Below are positions 1-10,160 of a stretch of DNA of 64,000 bases, in pieces. The translations under genes were made by a program, and so were the position numbers. The notes below the pieces were generated by a model. That model was not told the DNA's origin. It worked only from the letters and a program-made list of their open reading frames with translations, and did not search any database. How positions within the stretch are numbered: position 1 is the first letter of the stretch; each line of letters begins with the position of its first letter. The DNA comes from Serripes groenlandicus. Taxonomy: Eukaryota; Mollusca; Bivalvia; Cardiida; Cardiidae. The stretch is taken from assembly GCA_031761405.1 (NCBI GenBank), contig JASEVX010000003.1, forward strand, positions 64,278,423 to 64,342,422. Reading direction: 5' to 3'.

Positions 1-69
1 ATATTGTCGCCTATGTGAATTTGAAAGATAGACCCATTCCTTTACATTAACCAACAAATTTCTACCAAG

Positions 70-222
70 TTAAACCCTTTCATTTTGCCACAATTGCAGC
101 AGACGACTTTTGAAAACATTGCGGCAAAAGAAGAAATTGCTAAAAAACGAGCAATTTCTCCTTTTGCCACAATGTTTTCAAAGTCGCCTGCTGCAGATTT
201 GTTGTTTGTGGAAAAGGGTTGA
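70..222 (-). mobile_element. TM1 MITE copy, shortened
   Basis: Has the central hairpin with GCAATTTCTCCTTTTGCCAC and the right end GATTTGTTGTTTGTGGAAAAGGG. The internal spacer that normally separates hairpin and right arm is missing. Confidence 0.75.
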
Positions 223-281
223 CCATTTACTAAATCTACTGGCTATCAGATGGTCTTGTTCTTGCCTTTTGAATACATGTT

Positions 282-492
282 TTAACCCTTTTCCGCATAC
301 ATAAAATCTGCAGCAGACGACTTACAATTTTTTTTTGAAAACCCCCTTTAAATGAAAGTGCTATTATTGAAAAGAGTTGAAAACATGGTGACAAAAGGAG
401 AAATTGCTTGTTTTGAGCAATTTCTTCTTTTAACACCATGTTTTCAAAAAGCTGTCTGCTGCAAACACGTCAGAAAGCATCTAATATGAAGC
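282..492 (+). mobile_element. TM1 MITE copy, old subfamily
   Basis: Starts TTAACCCTTTTCCGCATA and contains the CTGCAGCAGACGACTT arm, the hairpin around 396-440 and the GTCTGCTGCA arm. The terminal GGGAAAGGGTTAA is decayed to ATATGAAGC. Confidence 0.75.
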
Positions 493-952
493 AACTTTGG
501 CAGGCTTCATTATGCACAAACAAATAATCAATGAAAAGTGAAAGATTCAAGAAATTCTAATGAAAACTGGTCTCTGCATGCTGTCGTCACTTGCAAGCTA
601 TTAATACACTTTTAGCTTTTTAATTAACTAATTGATGTATTTTGCGCATTTCTAATAGGTGTCATGCTCTCAATGGCAGAAACAATCTGCAAGTTTGAAA
701 GAAATCGGGTGAAAACGGGTCTCTATTGCTTTAACAGGCATTTTTTAAAACCTTTTAACAACGATTTATTTACTAACTAATTAATGATATTTATATAATC
801 AATCTGTACAAGTTTTAAAATATCAGATGAAACAGTAGAATTTAATTGTGTTCACAAGCAAAAATTATCAATTGACGGAAATACGCACGGACAGACAACT
901 GGAACAACACAATACCATTGCCTTTGGCCTGAGTAGAGCTATAAATTTACTA
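493..952 (+). mobile_element. HEL (Helentron-like) 3' portion
   Basis: Two diverged copies of a roughly 165-bp unit (GAAAACTGGTCTCTGC and GAAAACGGGTCTCTATTGC) are followed by GTGTTCACAAG, a GACGGA...GACAGAC stretch and the ending GAGTAGAGCTATAAAT. This matches the 3' layout of the HEL copy at 10228-11075. No 5' CAAGAG end is visible. Confidence 0.5.
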
Positions 953-1059
953 TATTTGCAAGGTATGGCACAAATAACACTTAGCAAACTTAGCAAACAT
1001 TTGCTTTTTTGTGAAGAATTTGGATATTTCAACAAGGATAACCTTGACGCACTAAATAT

Positions 1060-1150
1060 GATAGCCACAATTTCTTATTTTGCCATACCGTTTTCAAAAT
1101 TATTGTTGTCAACTGCAGATGCCTCAGAAAAACATCTACATGTGTAAAAC
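1060..1150 (+). mobile_element. TM1 right-half remnant
   Basis: Retains TTTTGCCATACCGTTTTCAA, CTGCAGATGCCTCAGAAA and ACATGTGTAAA in TM1 order. Strongly decayed. Confidence 0.4.
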
Positions 1151-1379
1151 TTTGGGTTTAGATTGTAGCAATGGGGATGGTTGTCTGACTAGGAAACAAT
1201 AGACAGGGCTGTATTTACCATACAATATAACAATCCCCATCCACCTTTTCGTAAATCAAAGTGAACAGAAGGTAATATTTATTGGGACATATTCAGCTTT
1301 TATGGTAACAGAATTGTAGTTGTAAAACTTTATGGAGGAACTTTTTTTTTTATTGCCTTGAGATTCTTGAATTGTACCT

Positions 1380-1609
1380 TTAACCCTTTCCCTCATACGA
1401 CAATTCTGCAGCAGACGACTTGGAACATATTTTGTCAAATAATGGAAAATCTCTATAATTGAATGGATAACCTATGACTAAAAGTGGAAAACATTGTGAC
1501 AAAATGAGAAATTGCATGTTTTGTGCAATTTCTTCTTTTGTTACTATGTTTTCAAAAAGCCGTCTGCTGCAGAGGCGTCAGAAAGTGTCTATATGAGGGA
1601 AAGGGTTAA
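1380..1609 (+). mobile_element. TM1 MITE, full-length young copy (type example)
   Basis: This 230-bp copy shows the whole design. Outer inverted repeats are TTAACCCTTTCCCTCATA and its mirror ending GAGGGAAAGGGTTAA. Subterminal repeats are TCTGCAGCAGACGACTT and GCCGTCTGCTGCAGAGG. A central hairpin reads GAGAAATTGCA...TGCAATTTC. No frame encodes a transposase. TTAA at both ends followed by CCC is the signature of piggyBac-type target duplication, so this is a probable non-autonomous piggyBac derivative mobilised in trans. That assignment is inference from the ends only. Confidence 0.85.
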
Positions 1610-1647
1610 ATCAGTTTTCAGCAGCATCATATATCTGTATCTTCTAT

Positions 1648-1881
1648 TTCACCCTTTCCCACATACAACAAATCTGCAGCAGACAACATTGAAAATATTT
1701 CATCAAAAATATAGAAAATCTCTAATAAAATAAAGTATATTAATTTATGGAATAGAGCTGAAATTATTGTGGCAAAAGGAGAAATTGCTCATTATGAGCA
1801 ATTTCTTCTTTTGGCACAATGATTTCAAAAGTCATCTGCTGCAGATGCGTCAAAATGCATCTACAGGTGGGAACGGGTTAA
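1648..1881 (+). mobile_element. TM1 MITE copy, old subfamily
   Basis: Full-length. The left end is decayed to TTTCACCCTTTCCCACATAC and the right end is GGGAACGGGTTAA. The hairpin GAAATTGCTCATTATGAGC is intact. Confidence 0.8.
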
Positions 1882-1993
1882 CAACAACAACATCTTCTCT
1901 TTAACCATGTCCGATTTTCCTTTTCCAGAAAATGTCAAAAATCCAACAATTTTAGCAAGTAAAATATCAGGGTTGCATACATATACAGTTGGT

Positions 1994-2220
1994 TTAACCC
2001 TTTTCCAAATACATCAAATCTGCAGCAGACGACTTTGAAATCATCTGGAAATAAGCATGGCAAATCTCTTTATTGAAAACTTAAGTTTAAGAACAGAGTT
2101 GGAAAGCATTGTGGCAAAAGGAGAAATTGCCAATCACGAGCAATTTCACCGTTTTCCACTCTGTTTTAAAGATTCATCTGCAGCACAGGCATCAGGAAGC
2201 GTCTGTATGAGGGAAAGGTA
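1994..2220 (+). mobile_element. TM1 MITE copy, old subfamily
   Basis: Starts TTAACCCTTTTCC, has arm CTGCAGCAGACGACTTTG and ends GAGGGAAAGGTA. The hairpin arms have diverged (ATTGCCAATCACGAGCAAT). Confidence 0.75.
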
Positions 2221-2248
2221 TGTTCTCCAGAGGCTTTCAGGACACATT

Positions 2249-2702
2249 ATAAACCTTTTCCCACATGTAGACGCTTTCTGAGGCCTCTGCAGCAGACAAC
2301 TTTTGAAAACATTGTGACAAAAGGAGAAAATGCTCGTTTTGAGCAATTTCTCCATTTAAATGCCCCCAATGTTTTTAACTTTTTTAAGTAATTGCACTTG
2401 CATTTATAGAGATTTTTCATGACTGTGTTTACAGATGTTTTCGAAGTCTTCTGCTGCAGATTTGTTGTATTTTCCGTATACAGCTAATCAGCTGCAGACA
2501 ACTTTGAAAACATATATCAAGAAAAATCTCTTTATGACAAAGTTTAATTATCGAAATTGTTGAAAACATTGTGGCCTGGCCAAAGTTGAAATTGCTTATT
2601 TATGAGCAATTTGTATTTTTTCCAAAATGTTTCCAAGTCTTCTGCAACAGAGCCGCTGGAACCCATTACATTAGACTATATACATGGCAAAAAAGATCTT
2701 AA
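2249..2702. mobile_element. Two fused TM1 copies (- then +)
   Basis: A minus-oriented copy (2249 to about 2472, GTAGACGCTTTCTGAGGCC left end) runs directly into a plus-oriented decayed copy (about 2473-2702, AGCTGCAGACAACTTTG). Neither retains a TTAA at the junction, so a deletion probably joined them. Confidence 0.6.
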
Positions 2703-2704
2703 CG

Positions 2705-3070
2705 TAAACCCTTTCCCTCATACGACAAATCTGCAGCAGACTACTTTGAACTTATTTTGTCAAAAATTGGAAAATCTCTATAATTGAATGGGTAACCAGT
2801 ATGACAAAAAGTTGAAAACATTGTGGAAAAAGGAGAAATTGCTTGTTTTGAGCAATTTCTTCTTTTGTCACTATGTTTTCAAAAAGCTGTCTGCTGCAGA
2901 GGCATCAGAAAGTTCTATATAAATCTCCAGCAGACAACTTAGAAAACCTGGTAAAAAAAAAAAAAAAAAAAACGTTGACAACATTGGCGCAAAAAGAGAA
3001 ATTGCTGATGATGAGCAATTTCTCCTCTATTTAGTGATAATGTTTTCAAAATTTGTCTGCTGCAGAGAGA
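2705..3070 (+). mobile_element. TM1 copy plus truncated TM1 copy
   Basis: The first copy (2705 to about 2920) begins TAAACCCTTTCCCTCATACG and loses its right end at TTCTATAT. A second, 5'-truncated copy follows, with a poly(A) run near 2954-2971 and the hairpin GAAATTGCTGATGATGAGC. Confidence 0.65.
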
Positions 3071-3296
3071 TGGGTAAAGATGACCTCTATTTTTTAAGGT
3101 GAAAGCAGTATAATGAGATAATGGATTAATGTCAGTACTAGATGATCTATTGTAAAAGGTGTGCACACACAGGACAAGGATGGAACTAAAATATTCAGGA
3201 GGCATTTCCATGTATCTCCAGAGAATAGCATGTGAAAGTGACATAAAATTCTCCATATCAAATACAATGGATAATAAACCCACAGCGCTGTCTTAG

Positions 3297-3607
3297 ATTA
3301 AACATGAAATTGTACCTTCTGCCTCAATAAACCAAATAAAAAAAGAATTCTATACCCAAAATTGATTTACATGCCTGTTATGTAATACAATGTTTTTTTT
3401 GTAACTTTTGTTTTTGTAACTTTATTTAAAGCCGAACAATATATTTTCTATATAACCAGTTTAATATTCTAAATTCTTGGGTTATCTTGTTACACATGTG
3501 AACATTGGAACAGTCTCCCAACAGCCTTCACTTTTCAATTTCCATTTATAGTCAAAGATGAAGCTTCTTTTATTTTAAACTGGTTCTACTCCTTTAATTA
3601 ATAATTT
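3297..3607. other. Non-repeat stretch
   Basis: AT-rich sequence with two AATAAA motifs (3326-3331 and 3335-3340) and T-rich tracts. No convincing gene or repeat is recognised. Confidence 0.4.
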
Positions 3608-3690
3608 CCCATCCTTTCTGACATATCTGAAGCAGACAACTTTTTGAAATCATTGTTGCAAAAAGAAGAAATTGCCCATAATGATCATAA
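3608..3690 (-). mobile_element. TM1 remnant
   Basis: Retains AGCAGACAACTTTTTGAAA and GAAGAAATTGCCCATAATGA. Ends are lost. Confidence 0.4.
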
Positions 3691-3760
3691 TGACCACTAG
3701 GTAACACTAGACCAATCAATAGCTGTCAACTTATTTAAGCCAAGCAAAGAATTTAATCTG

Positions 3761-3940
3761 TCTGTCTGGTGTTTTAAGCCTCTTTCAACACATTTTCAGT
3801 TCTATCACAGTGTTTCCTGGGTAAAATACCAGTACTACTAGTCCATTTATCCTGACAAGACAGAAGAGTGAGTCAGTGGCAAATTGCTATTGCTAGATCT
3901 AAAATTCTGAGCACCAAGGAGGGAAGGGCCAAAACTATCA
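3761..3940 (-). mobile_element. SINE-C/SINE-B mosaic fragment
   Basis: Reads TTTCAGTTCTATCACAGTG, CCTGGGTAAAATACCAGTAC, then CCATTTATCCTGACAAG and GAGCACCAAGGAGGG. These blocks match the 3' body of SINE-B (56680) and SINE-C (61747). The tRNA-like head is missing. It abuts a young TM1 copy. Confidence 0.45.
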
Positions 3941-3942
3941 TT

Positions 3943-4173
3943 TTAACCCTTTCCCTCATACGACAATTCTGCAGCAGGCGACTTTGGATATATTTTGTCA
4001 AAAAATAGAAAATCTCTTTAATTGAATGGATATCCTATGACTAAAAGTGGAAAACATTGTGGCAAAAGGAGAAATTGCACGTTTTGTGCAATTTCTTCTT
4101 TTGTCACTATGTTTTCAAAAAAGCCGTCTGCTGCAGAGGCGTCAGAAAACGTCTATATGAGGGAAAAGGTTAA
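3943..4173 (+). mobile_element. TM1 MITE, full-length young copy
   Basis: 231 bp, TTAA to TTAA. The hairpin tip is GCACGTTTTGTGC, one of two tip variants in the young subfamily. Confidence 0.85.
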
Positions 4174-4329
4174 TAAAGTCTTTGGTATGAGCAATCCCAG
4201 GATTCGTATCTTCAACATCTCACACCTGAAGTGGACAGACACTCTACCACTACACAACTGATGTCGTCCAAAGAATATGAACTCAATGACAATTGGATCA
4301 GTAGCAGACAGATCCTGCTGTTGACCAGC

Positions 4330-4511
4330 TAAACCCTTACCCACAGACGCTTTCTGGCACCTCTGCAGCAAAACAAGCAATTTCTCCTTTTGCCACAATG
4401 TTTTCAATCCTATTCAGAAATTATACCACCATTTATATAGCTTTCCATGTGTTTGCCTTAATACGTTCAAAGTTGTCTGCTGTAGATTTTCTGTATGTGG
4501 GAAAGGGTTAA
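4330..4511 (-). mobile_element. TM1 MITE copy, old, left hairpin arm deleted
   Basis: Left end CCCTTACCCACAGACGCTTTC, right end GTATGTGGGAAAGGGTTAA. The left arm of the hairpin is gone (CTGCAGCAAAACAAGCAATT). A HEL element follows immediately. Confidence 0.7.
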
Positions 4512-5349
4512 ACAAGAGGGCCATGATGGCCCTATATCGCTCACCTGATTTAATAGAACTTCAATACGTAGTTTTCAAAGTTTTTTACTCTATACATATA
4601 AGGAAAACAAGCAACCCCCTGGTGGCCATGTTTTTCAACGGATCGGATTAATTTGAACAACCTTGGTGGAAGGTTAACCAAGGAGCATTTGTGCCAAATA
4701 ATTTTTAAATCAGGCTGGTGCTTTTAGACAAGAAGATTTTTTTAAGTTTTAACAATGCACATATTAGGAAAACAAGCTCCGCCCCCTGGTGGCCATGTTT
4801 TTCAACGTATCGGAAATATTTGAACAATCTTGGTAAAGGGTACCCCAAGGAACATTTGTGCAAAATAATTTTCAAATCGGGCCAGTACTTTTGGACAAGA
4901 AGATTTTTCAAAGTTTTAATAATGCACATATAAGGAAAATAAGGTCCGCCCCCTGGCGGCCATGTTTTTCAACAGATCGGAAATATTTGAACAATCTAGG
5001 TAGAGGGTAACCCATGGAACATTAAAATTTTGTGCAAAACAATTTTTAAATCGGGCCAGTACTTTTGGAAAAGAAGATTTTTTAAGATTTGGCAATTTTC
5101 CCCTTTTCTGATGCCGCAGCAACCAAAGTTCTACTTGGAATTAATTTCTTTGAACAACTTTGAAAGACGACCACCTAAGGACCATTCCTGTGAAGTTATT
5201 TTGAAATTTGTCCGTTGGTTTAGAAGGGGAAGTCATTTGTAGGAAATTGTTAACAGACACCGACGACGACGCAGACGACGACGCCGGACGCCGGACGGTG
5301 AGTGATCACAAAAGGTCACCTTGCACTTCGTGCTTAGGTGAGCTAAAAA
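4512..5349 (+). mobile_element. HEL element with three internal tandem units
   Basis: Opens CAAGAGGGCCATGATGGCCC (a hairpin one step inside the end) and CGCTCACCTGA, and closes CTTAGGTGAGCTAAAAA. This gives asymmetric inverted repeats GCTCACCT/AGGTGAGC. Inside are three repeats of about 185-190 bp, each with CCCCCTGGTGGCCATGTTTT or a close variant, then a GACGACGACGCCGGACG tract. No Rep/helicase frame is present. The layout fits Helentron-associated non-autonomous elements. The family assignment is inferred. Confidence 0.6.
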
Positions 5350-5507
5350 GGACCAGGTATTTATGAGGGAGAAAAGGGTCCATAAAAGTGGCTATGTACA
5401 TTATTGAAATCCATAATTCTTTTTAATGTCCATGTTTCATGTTTCACAATTGTTCCAGTGGGAAATCTGTCTGCAACATATTACCATCCCGTGTCCCATA
5501 ATGTCTA

Positions 5508-5718
5508 TTAACTCTTTTTCCTCATATAGACGCTTTCTGACGCCTCTACAGCAGACGGCTTTTTGAAGAAATTGTACAAAACGTGCAATTTCTCCTTTTG
5601 CCACAATGTTTTCCACTTTTTGTCATAGGTTATCCATTTAATTATGGAGATTTTCTATATTTTGACAAAATACGTTCAGTCGTCTGCTGCAGAATTGTCG
5701 TATGAGGAGAAGGGTTAA
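5508..5718 (-). mobile_element. TM1 MITE, young, hairpin-deletion copy
   Basis: 211 bp between TTAA ends. About 20 bp of the left hairpin arm is lost after GACGGCTTTTTGAAG. Confidence 0.8.
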
Positions 5719-5821
5719 GCCTTTTTCCTGATACAGGCAACTTCAGACTTTTTAAAAACAATCTGGGACCAGGAGGAGGGAATAATGCTCAAATATAAAA
5801 AAAGCTTTCTACTCTTGGTTT

Positions 5822-6000
5822 TTGTTTTATTGAGGTTTAACGCTGTTTTCAACATTATTTCAGTGACAAGTTCTTTTATTCAATGATCCCAGTGGGTAAA
5901 CAAACCAGTACTAGGCTGGGAAATCTGCCTTGCCCAAGGGTTCTCCACCATGACAGCTATGCCGCGACTGAGGATGGAACCCAAGATGCCAAATCCTATG
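5822..6000 (-). mobile_element. SINE-B copy, head decayed
   Basis: Reads GAGGTTTAACGCTGTTTTCA, ATTTCAGTGA, GGGTAAACAAACCAGTACTA and GCCGCGACTGAGGATGGAAC. The last is the reverse complement of a degenerate B box. The tRNA-like 5' end is not recognisable. Confidence 0.6.
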
Positions 6001-6043
6001 CTCTTGGTACTGAAGCTTCTGTTGAAATCCCATTAAATTTCAG

Positions 6044-6188
6044 ATATCAGTTGCGGAGATAAGATCTGGACAATAAAAACAGAACATACAGGTGAACGGA
6101 CAAGTGACAGTGACTTCATCCTTCCACGAAATGTTCAGTCTGTTGAAGTCATCTTGCACGCCCAATGGGATTATCTTGGATATATGAG
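6044..6188 (+). CDS. Possible internal exon, unknown product
   Basis: A 145-bp segment lies between an acceptor (AAATTTCAG) and a donor (GAG|GTATGA). One frame, phase 2 in and phase 2 out, is open for 47 codons and reads ISCGDKIWTIKTEHTGERTS and onward, balanced in composition and unlike the AT-rich neighbours. An open run of this length can occur by chance in this many bases, and the 5' half resembles HEL 3' tails (GATAAGATCTGGAC). Family not recognised. Confidence 0.2.
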
Positions 6189-6376
6189 GTATGAATTAGA
6201 ATGAGATGTGAAGTGTTCCCAACACAATGTGTCTGTTATATTTTGCCAAAAAATCACCCGAAATAATGTATCATAACACACGTTTCAGACCAACCTATGG
6301 GAAATAATTTTGGCCTAGATGTTTTCAAAGTTGTGTGCTGTAGACTGAATAACTGCAACTTGATGCACCGTCCTAG

Positions 6377-6599
6377 ATAATCCTTTCCCTCATACGACGT
6401 TTCTGCAGCAGACGACTTTGAACTTATTTTTTCAAAGCATAGAAAATCTCCATAGTTGAATGGATAACAAAAAGTGGAAAACATTGTGGCAAAAGGAGAA
6501 ATTGCACGTTTTGTGCAATTTCTTCTTTTGTCACTATGTTTTCAAAAAGCTGTCTGCTGCAAAGGCATCAGAAAGTGTCTATATGAGGGAAAGGGTTAA
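6377..6599 (+). mobile_element. TM1 MITE, young copy
   Basis: Left TTAA is mutated to ATAA; the right end GAGGGAAAGGGTTAA is intact. It has lost part of the ATAACCTATGAC spacer. Confidence 0.8.
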
Positions 6600-6827
6600 A
6601 GCAGGACAAGGGTTCCCAATCAGGGATATATATTTATCATAGCCACCTGCCTTGAAAATAGGCAATCCAATTTTGATACAGAATTGTTTGAATGAAAAAC
6701 AGTTTATTATATTGAGTGACTTCTCCTTTTACCACAATGGTATCAAAAGGTTGTATGCTGCGAGTCATCAAATTGAGTCCACTGCATTATCAGATGTTTT
6801 GAAATTTTGAAGAAAAACTAGAATGGA

Positions 6828-7136
6828 GTGCTCCCCGGAGCACGTGTGTCACCTGCCGGGGCCTTGTCAGAAAATTTTAATTTTTGGCAGAAAAGGGGCA
6901 ATAACTCTGATATAAAAAATATTTGGATTATCCCCTTTTGTGAACCAATCAGACACATTGATATAAACATTTGTCAGAGGTTTCAATTTAATCCTTTGAG
7001 TAGAAAAAAAGTTATTTGAAAATGTGTGACGGACAGACAGATGGACAGACGGACAGGACAGACGCCGGACAAAAAAAAAAAGGAATCCCTAAGTACTTAC
7101 CATGCTATGCAGGTGACACAAAAAAAGGTATCTTAA
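6828..7136 (+). mobile_element. HEL element, small family
   Basis: Starts CTAGAATGGAGTGCTCCCCG with hairpin GTGCTCCCCGGAGCAC, then GTGTCACCTGC. It ends GCAGGTGACACAAAAAAA after a GGACAGACAGATGGACAGAC tract. The inverted pair GTGTCACCTGC/GCAGGTGACAC is exact. It has no internal tandem units. Confidence 0.6.
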
Positions 7137-7464
7137 GAAAGAAAGAAAAAGGGGAATCATGTAATGGATTTATCAACATGCATCAAAATAAACTGTTTAA
7201 TAATTCATGGTAACATAAGGCCATAACACAAAACTGTTAATGTCATTTTTGTTACTAATTGGACTTGAAACGGAACATCGAATGAGCCTTAAGGGGGACA
7301 CCTGCTTTCATCAAATGGTGTTGCATATCATTTCAGTGGGCATAAAATATTATCCAGGTATTGTAATTTTTATCCTTTCCATTAATTAATATTCTGAACC
7401 TTATACCTTATTAACACCTTTTTTTTTACACGACACATTTTCAACATTTTACCAGATTTTCAAA
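7137..7464. other. Non-repeat stretch
   Basis: AT-rich, with no recognisable repeat and no convincing coding frame. A 21-bp segment at 7337-7357 has splice-like flanks but cannot be supported on its own. Confidence 0.4.
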
Positions 7465-7600
7465 TTAACTCTTTCAGCACCAAATTTCCTAAAGTAGACT
7501 CTTCCATATTCAAAATCAGAGCGACACCATTGTTCATGTAATATGAGTTTTGGAATATTTTATGAAAACTCAATATTGCCATTGCTGATGAAAGAGTTAA
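7465..7600. mobile_element. Second TTAA-ended MITE family
   Basis: 136 bp, starting TTAACTCTTTCAGCACC and ending GATGAAAGAGTTAA. The first 12 bases (TTAACTCTTTCA) form a perfect terminal inverted repeat. The interior is unrelated to TM1. The TTAA edges again suggest a piggyBac-type origin. Its right TTAA is also the left TTAA of the next TM1 copy. Confidence 0.7.
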
Positions 7601-7985
7601 CCCTTTCCCTCATACGAAAATTCTGCAGCAGACGACTTTGAACATATTTTGTCAAAACATAGAAAATCTCCATAATTGAATGGATAACCTATGACTAAAA
7701 GTGGAAAACATTGTGACAAAAGGAGAAATTGCACGTTCTGTGCAATTTCTTCTTTTGTCACTATGTTTTCAAAACGCCGTCTGCTTTAACCCTTTCCCTC
7801 ATACGAAAATTCTGCAGCAGACGACTTTGAACATATTTTGTCAGATGGATAACCTATGACTAAAAGTGGAAAACATTGTGACAAAAGGAGAAATTGCACG
7901 TTCTGTGCAATACGTTCTGTGCAATTTCTTCTTTTGTCACTATGTTTTCAAAACGCCGGCTGCTTTAACCCTTTCCCTCATACGA
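7597..7985 (+). mobile_element. Tandemly repeated TM1 units
   Basis: TM1 begins at TTAA 7597, is cut after GCCGTCTGC and restarts at TTAA 7786. It is cut at the same point again and restarts at 7965 for about 20 bp. The two periods are 189 and 179 bp. Unit 2 carries a deletion after TTTTGTCA and a small repeat of the hairpin tip (GTTCTGTGCAATACGTTCTG). Confidence 0.8.
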
Positions 7986-8247
7986 GTTTTGTAGAAAAAG
8001 AAGAAGCTGCACATGTTACAATGCAATGTCATTAATCTAGTATTAATTAGTTTCCAAGTAACAGCTCTAGAAAAATGTATCATGTTGGTTATACGTTACG
8101 ATCCTTTTCAGGGTCTCAAACCCAATGTTATTGGAATTCAAAAAGTGTCCCCATTCATTAAAATTGAGCACTCCCATCAACAGATAGGTCTTGGGATTAT
8201 TGAAGCAGCATTAATGGAACTGAATATAAAATAGTTTAATTTACACG

Positions 8248-8643
8248 ATAACCCTTTCCCTCATACGACAATTCTGCAGCAGACGACTCTGAACGTATTT
8301 TGTCAAAACATAGAAAATCTCTATAATTGAATGGATAACCTATGACAAAAAGTGGAAAACATTGCGGCAAAAGGAGAAATTGCACGTTTTGCGCAATTTC
8401 TCCTTTTGTCACTATGTTTTCAAAAATCCGTCTGCTGCAGAGGCATACACGAAATATGCAGCGGACAACTTGAAAACCATGGCAAAAATATAGAAAATCT
8501 CGATAAGAAGCAACGAATATCTCTTCTTCGAAGGGGGACATACTTATTGGATAGAGTTTAAATCAAAGTATAAAAAGGAGAGCAATTTCTACTATTGCCA
8601 CTTTGTTCTAAAACTGCTCCTGCTTAAATCGGGAAAGGATTAA
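8248..8643 (+). mobile_element. Young TM1 copy fused to an old TM1 copy
   Basis: The young copy runs to CTGCTGCAGAGGCAT (about 8445). An old copy then starts without its TTAA end (AATATGCAGCGGACAACTTG) and ends GGGAAAGGATTAA. Confidence 0.6.
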
Positions 8644-8832
8644 TCAGAAAGCCTCACCAAAATTCTTACTTCAGGCAATAGCATATTCCTAAGCTGAAAA
8701 AATACACTAAAAATTTGATACTATTTGAACAGATATCAACCAGAAATGGGTAATAACCATTCAATCATCATGCATTGCTATATTTTTAGGATCTTTCAAA
8801 TTGAATATATCCTGAGAAAAGAATGTATTTTT

Positions 8833-8972
8833 TTAAACCCTTTCCCTCATACAGACGCTTTCTGACGCCTCTGCAGCAGACGGCTTTTTGAAAACATGGT
8901 GACAAAAGAAGAAATTGCTCAAAACGAGCAATTTCTCCTTTTGCCACAATGTTTTCCACTTTTAGTCACAGG
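8833..8972 (-). mobile_element. TM1 MITE, young, right half missing
   Basis: Intact left end TTAAACCCTTTCCCTCATAC and perfect hairpin GAAATTGCTCAAAACGAGC. It stops after CTTTTAGTCACAGGT. Confidence 0.75.
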
Positions 8973-9537
8973 TGACATGAAAGGAATGATAGGAAAAGGT
9001 GACATTGTCTTTCTTGAACTGTTGTACAGGGAGGGAACTTACTCAAAACTAATTCTGAGTACTTTCCCCCACAATGCTGTAACAACTGTTTCGAAAGTTT
9101 ATACTTCATATTTGTTCGGACATGACATTGTGCTCTCCTTGAAATTCCAAAGCAAAATCTTCAAATTCATATTAGCTTTATGTCAAAAATATAACACCCA
9201 AATTCACCCCCATCTTCAAGCCCTTAATTTGTAAAAAATAAAAAATAAAAAAATCAGTAAAAATCTCCTTTTTTCTGTGGATCACTGAAGAATCACCAAA
9301 GTAACAGGTCTCCATGGAAACTGATTATTTCCCTATAATTAAATCTTTGCCTCACTTTCAGAGTGCTTCCCTTCTCTAATTATCTTTCATACAACACATC
9401 AATTTCCTATCTGCTATATTAATCGCTTTATTAGATACAGTCATAAATTTTAAAGGCAATTTTTGGCTCGTATTATTGAGGAAAATTGTTTCTATGAAAT
9501 CTAAACCCCGTGATTAATAGGGGAAGCTTTAACACTA
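8973..9537. other. Non-repeat stretch
   Basis: AT-rich. A plus-strand frame stays open from the TM1 copy to TAA near 9232, but its composition is that of AT-rich noncoding DNA and I do not call it a gene. Confidence 0.4.
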
Positions 9538-9748
9538 TTAAACCCTTTCCCACATATAACAAATCTGCAGCAGACGTTTTTGAAAATATCCCTGCTTAGA
9601 TATATAGAAACACTATAAATATAAATATTATTATTGAACAGTTGAAAACATGGTGGCAAAATTAGCAATTTCCCCTCCTGTCACTATGATTTCAATAGTC
9701 GTCTGCTGCAAATGCGTCAGAACGCGTCTGCAAGTGGGAAAGGGTAAA
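9538..9748 (+). mobile_element. TM1 MITE copy, old
   Basis: Starts TTAAACCCTTTCCCACATA and ends GTGGGAAAGGGTAAA. The left hairpin arm is largely lost (GGCAAAATTAGCAATTTC). Confidence 0.7.
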
Positions 9749-9866
9749 TAAATAACCTAATGCGTGGCCAAAAAAATGAGGGGATGATTGAATGAGTTCT
9801 ATAATAGTTGGGGAAAATTACTCAAGTTTGACATAATCTCAGCTTTGTACAACAAAAACAAACCTT

Positions 9867-10030
9867 CATCCTTTCCCTCATACAGACACTTCCTGATGCC
9901 TTAGCAGCAGCAGTCTACTGAAAATAATGTGGCAAAAGAAGAAATTGCTCATAATGAGCAATTTCTACTTTTGCGACAATGATTTTAAGTCTATTTCAGT
10001 AATAACAGTTACATTTTTAGAGGTTTTGCA
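9867..10030 (-). mobile_element. TM1 MITE, right end lost
   Basis: Has CTTTCCCTCATACAGACAC, hairpin GAAATTGCTCATAATGAGC and ACATTTTTAGAGG. It stops before the right arm. Confidence 0.6.
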
Positions 10031-10160
10031 TATTTTTTTAAAAAATTTTTTTTAGTTCTGGATCGTTTTCCTAATCTTCCAACTCGGTCTCAAAATGTTA
10101 CTTGCAGTTATTTAAATCTTTACTTCTTTTCCATGAATGTTTTCAACTTGGAACTATAAC

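Noticed and set aside
2939..3296. 114-codon minus frame and an overlapping plus-strand exon-like frame (3173-3296) with AATAAA downstream
   Set aside because: The minus frame runs through a TM1 fragment and poly(A). The plus frame (MELKYSGGISMYLQRIACES) is only about 40 codons after a weak acceptor, within chance for this DNA.
8670..8693. 24-bp minus-strand microexon (TTTTTTCAG| to GAA|GTAAGA)
   Set aside because: Good splice-like flanks, but a segment this short is expected by chance.
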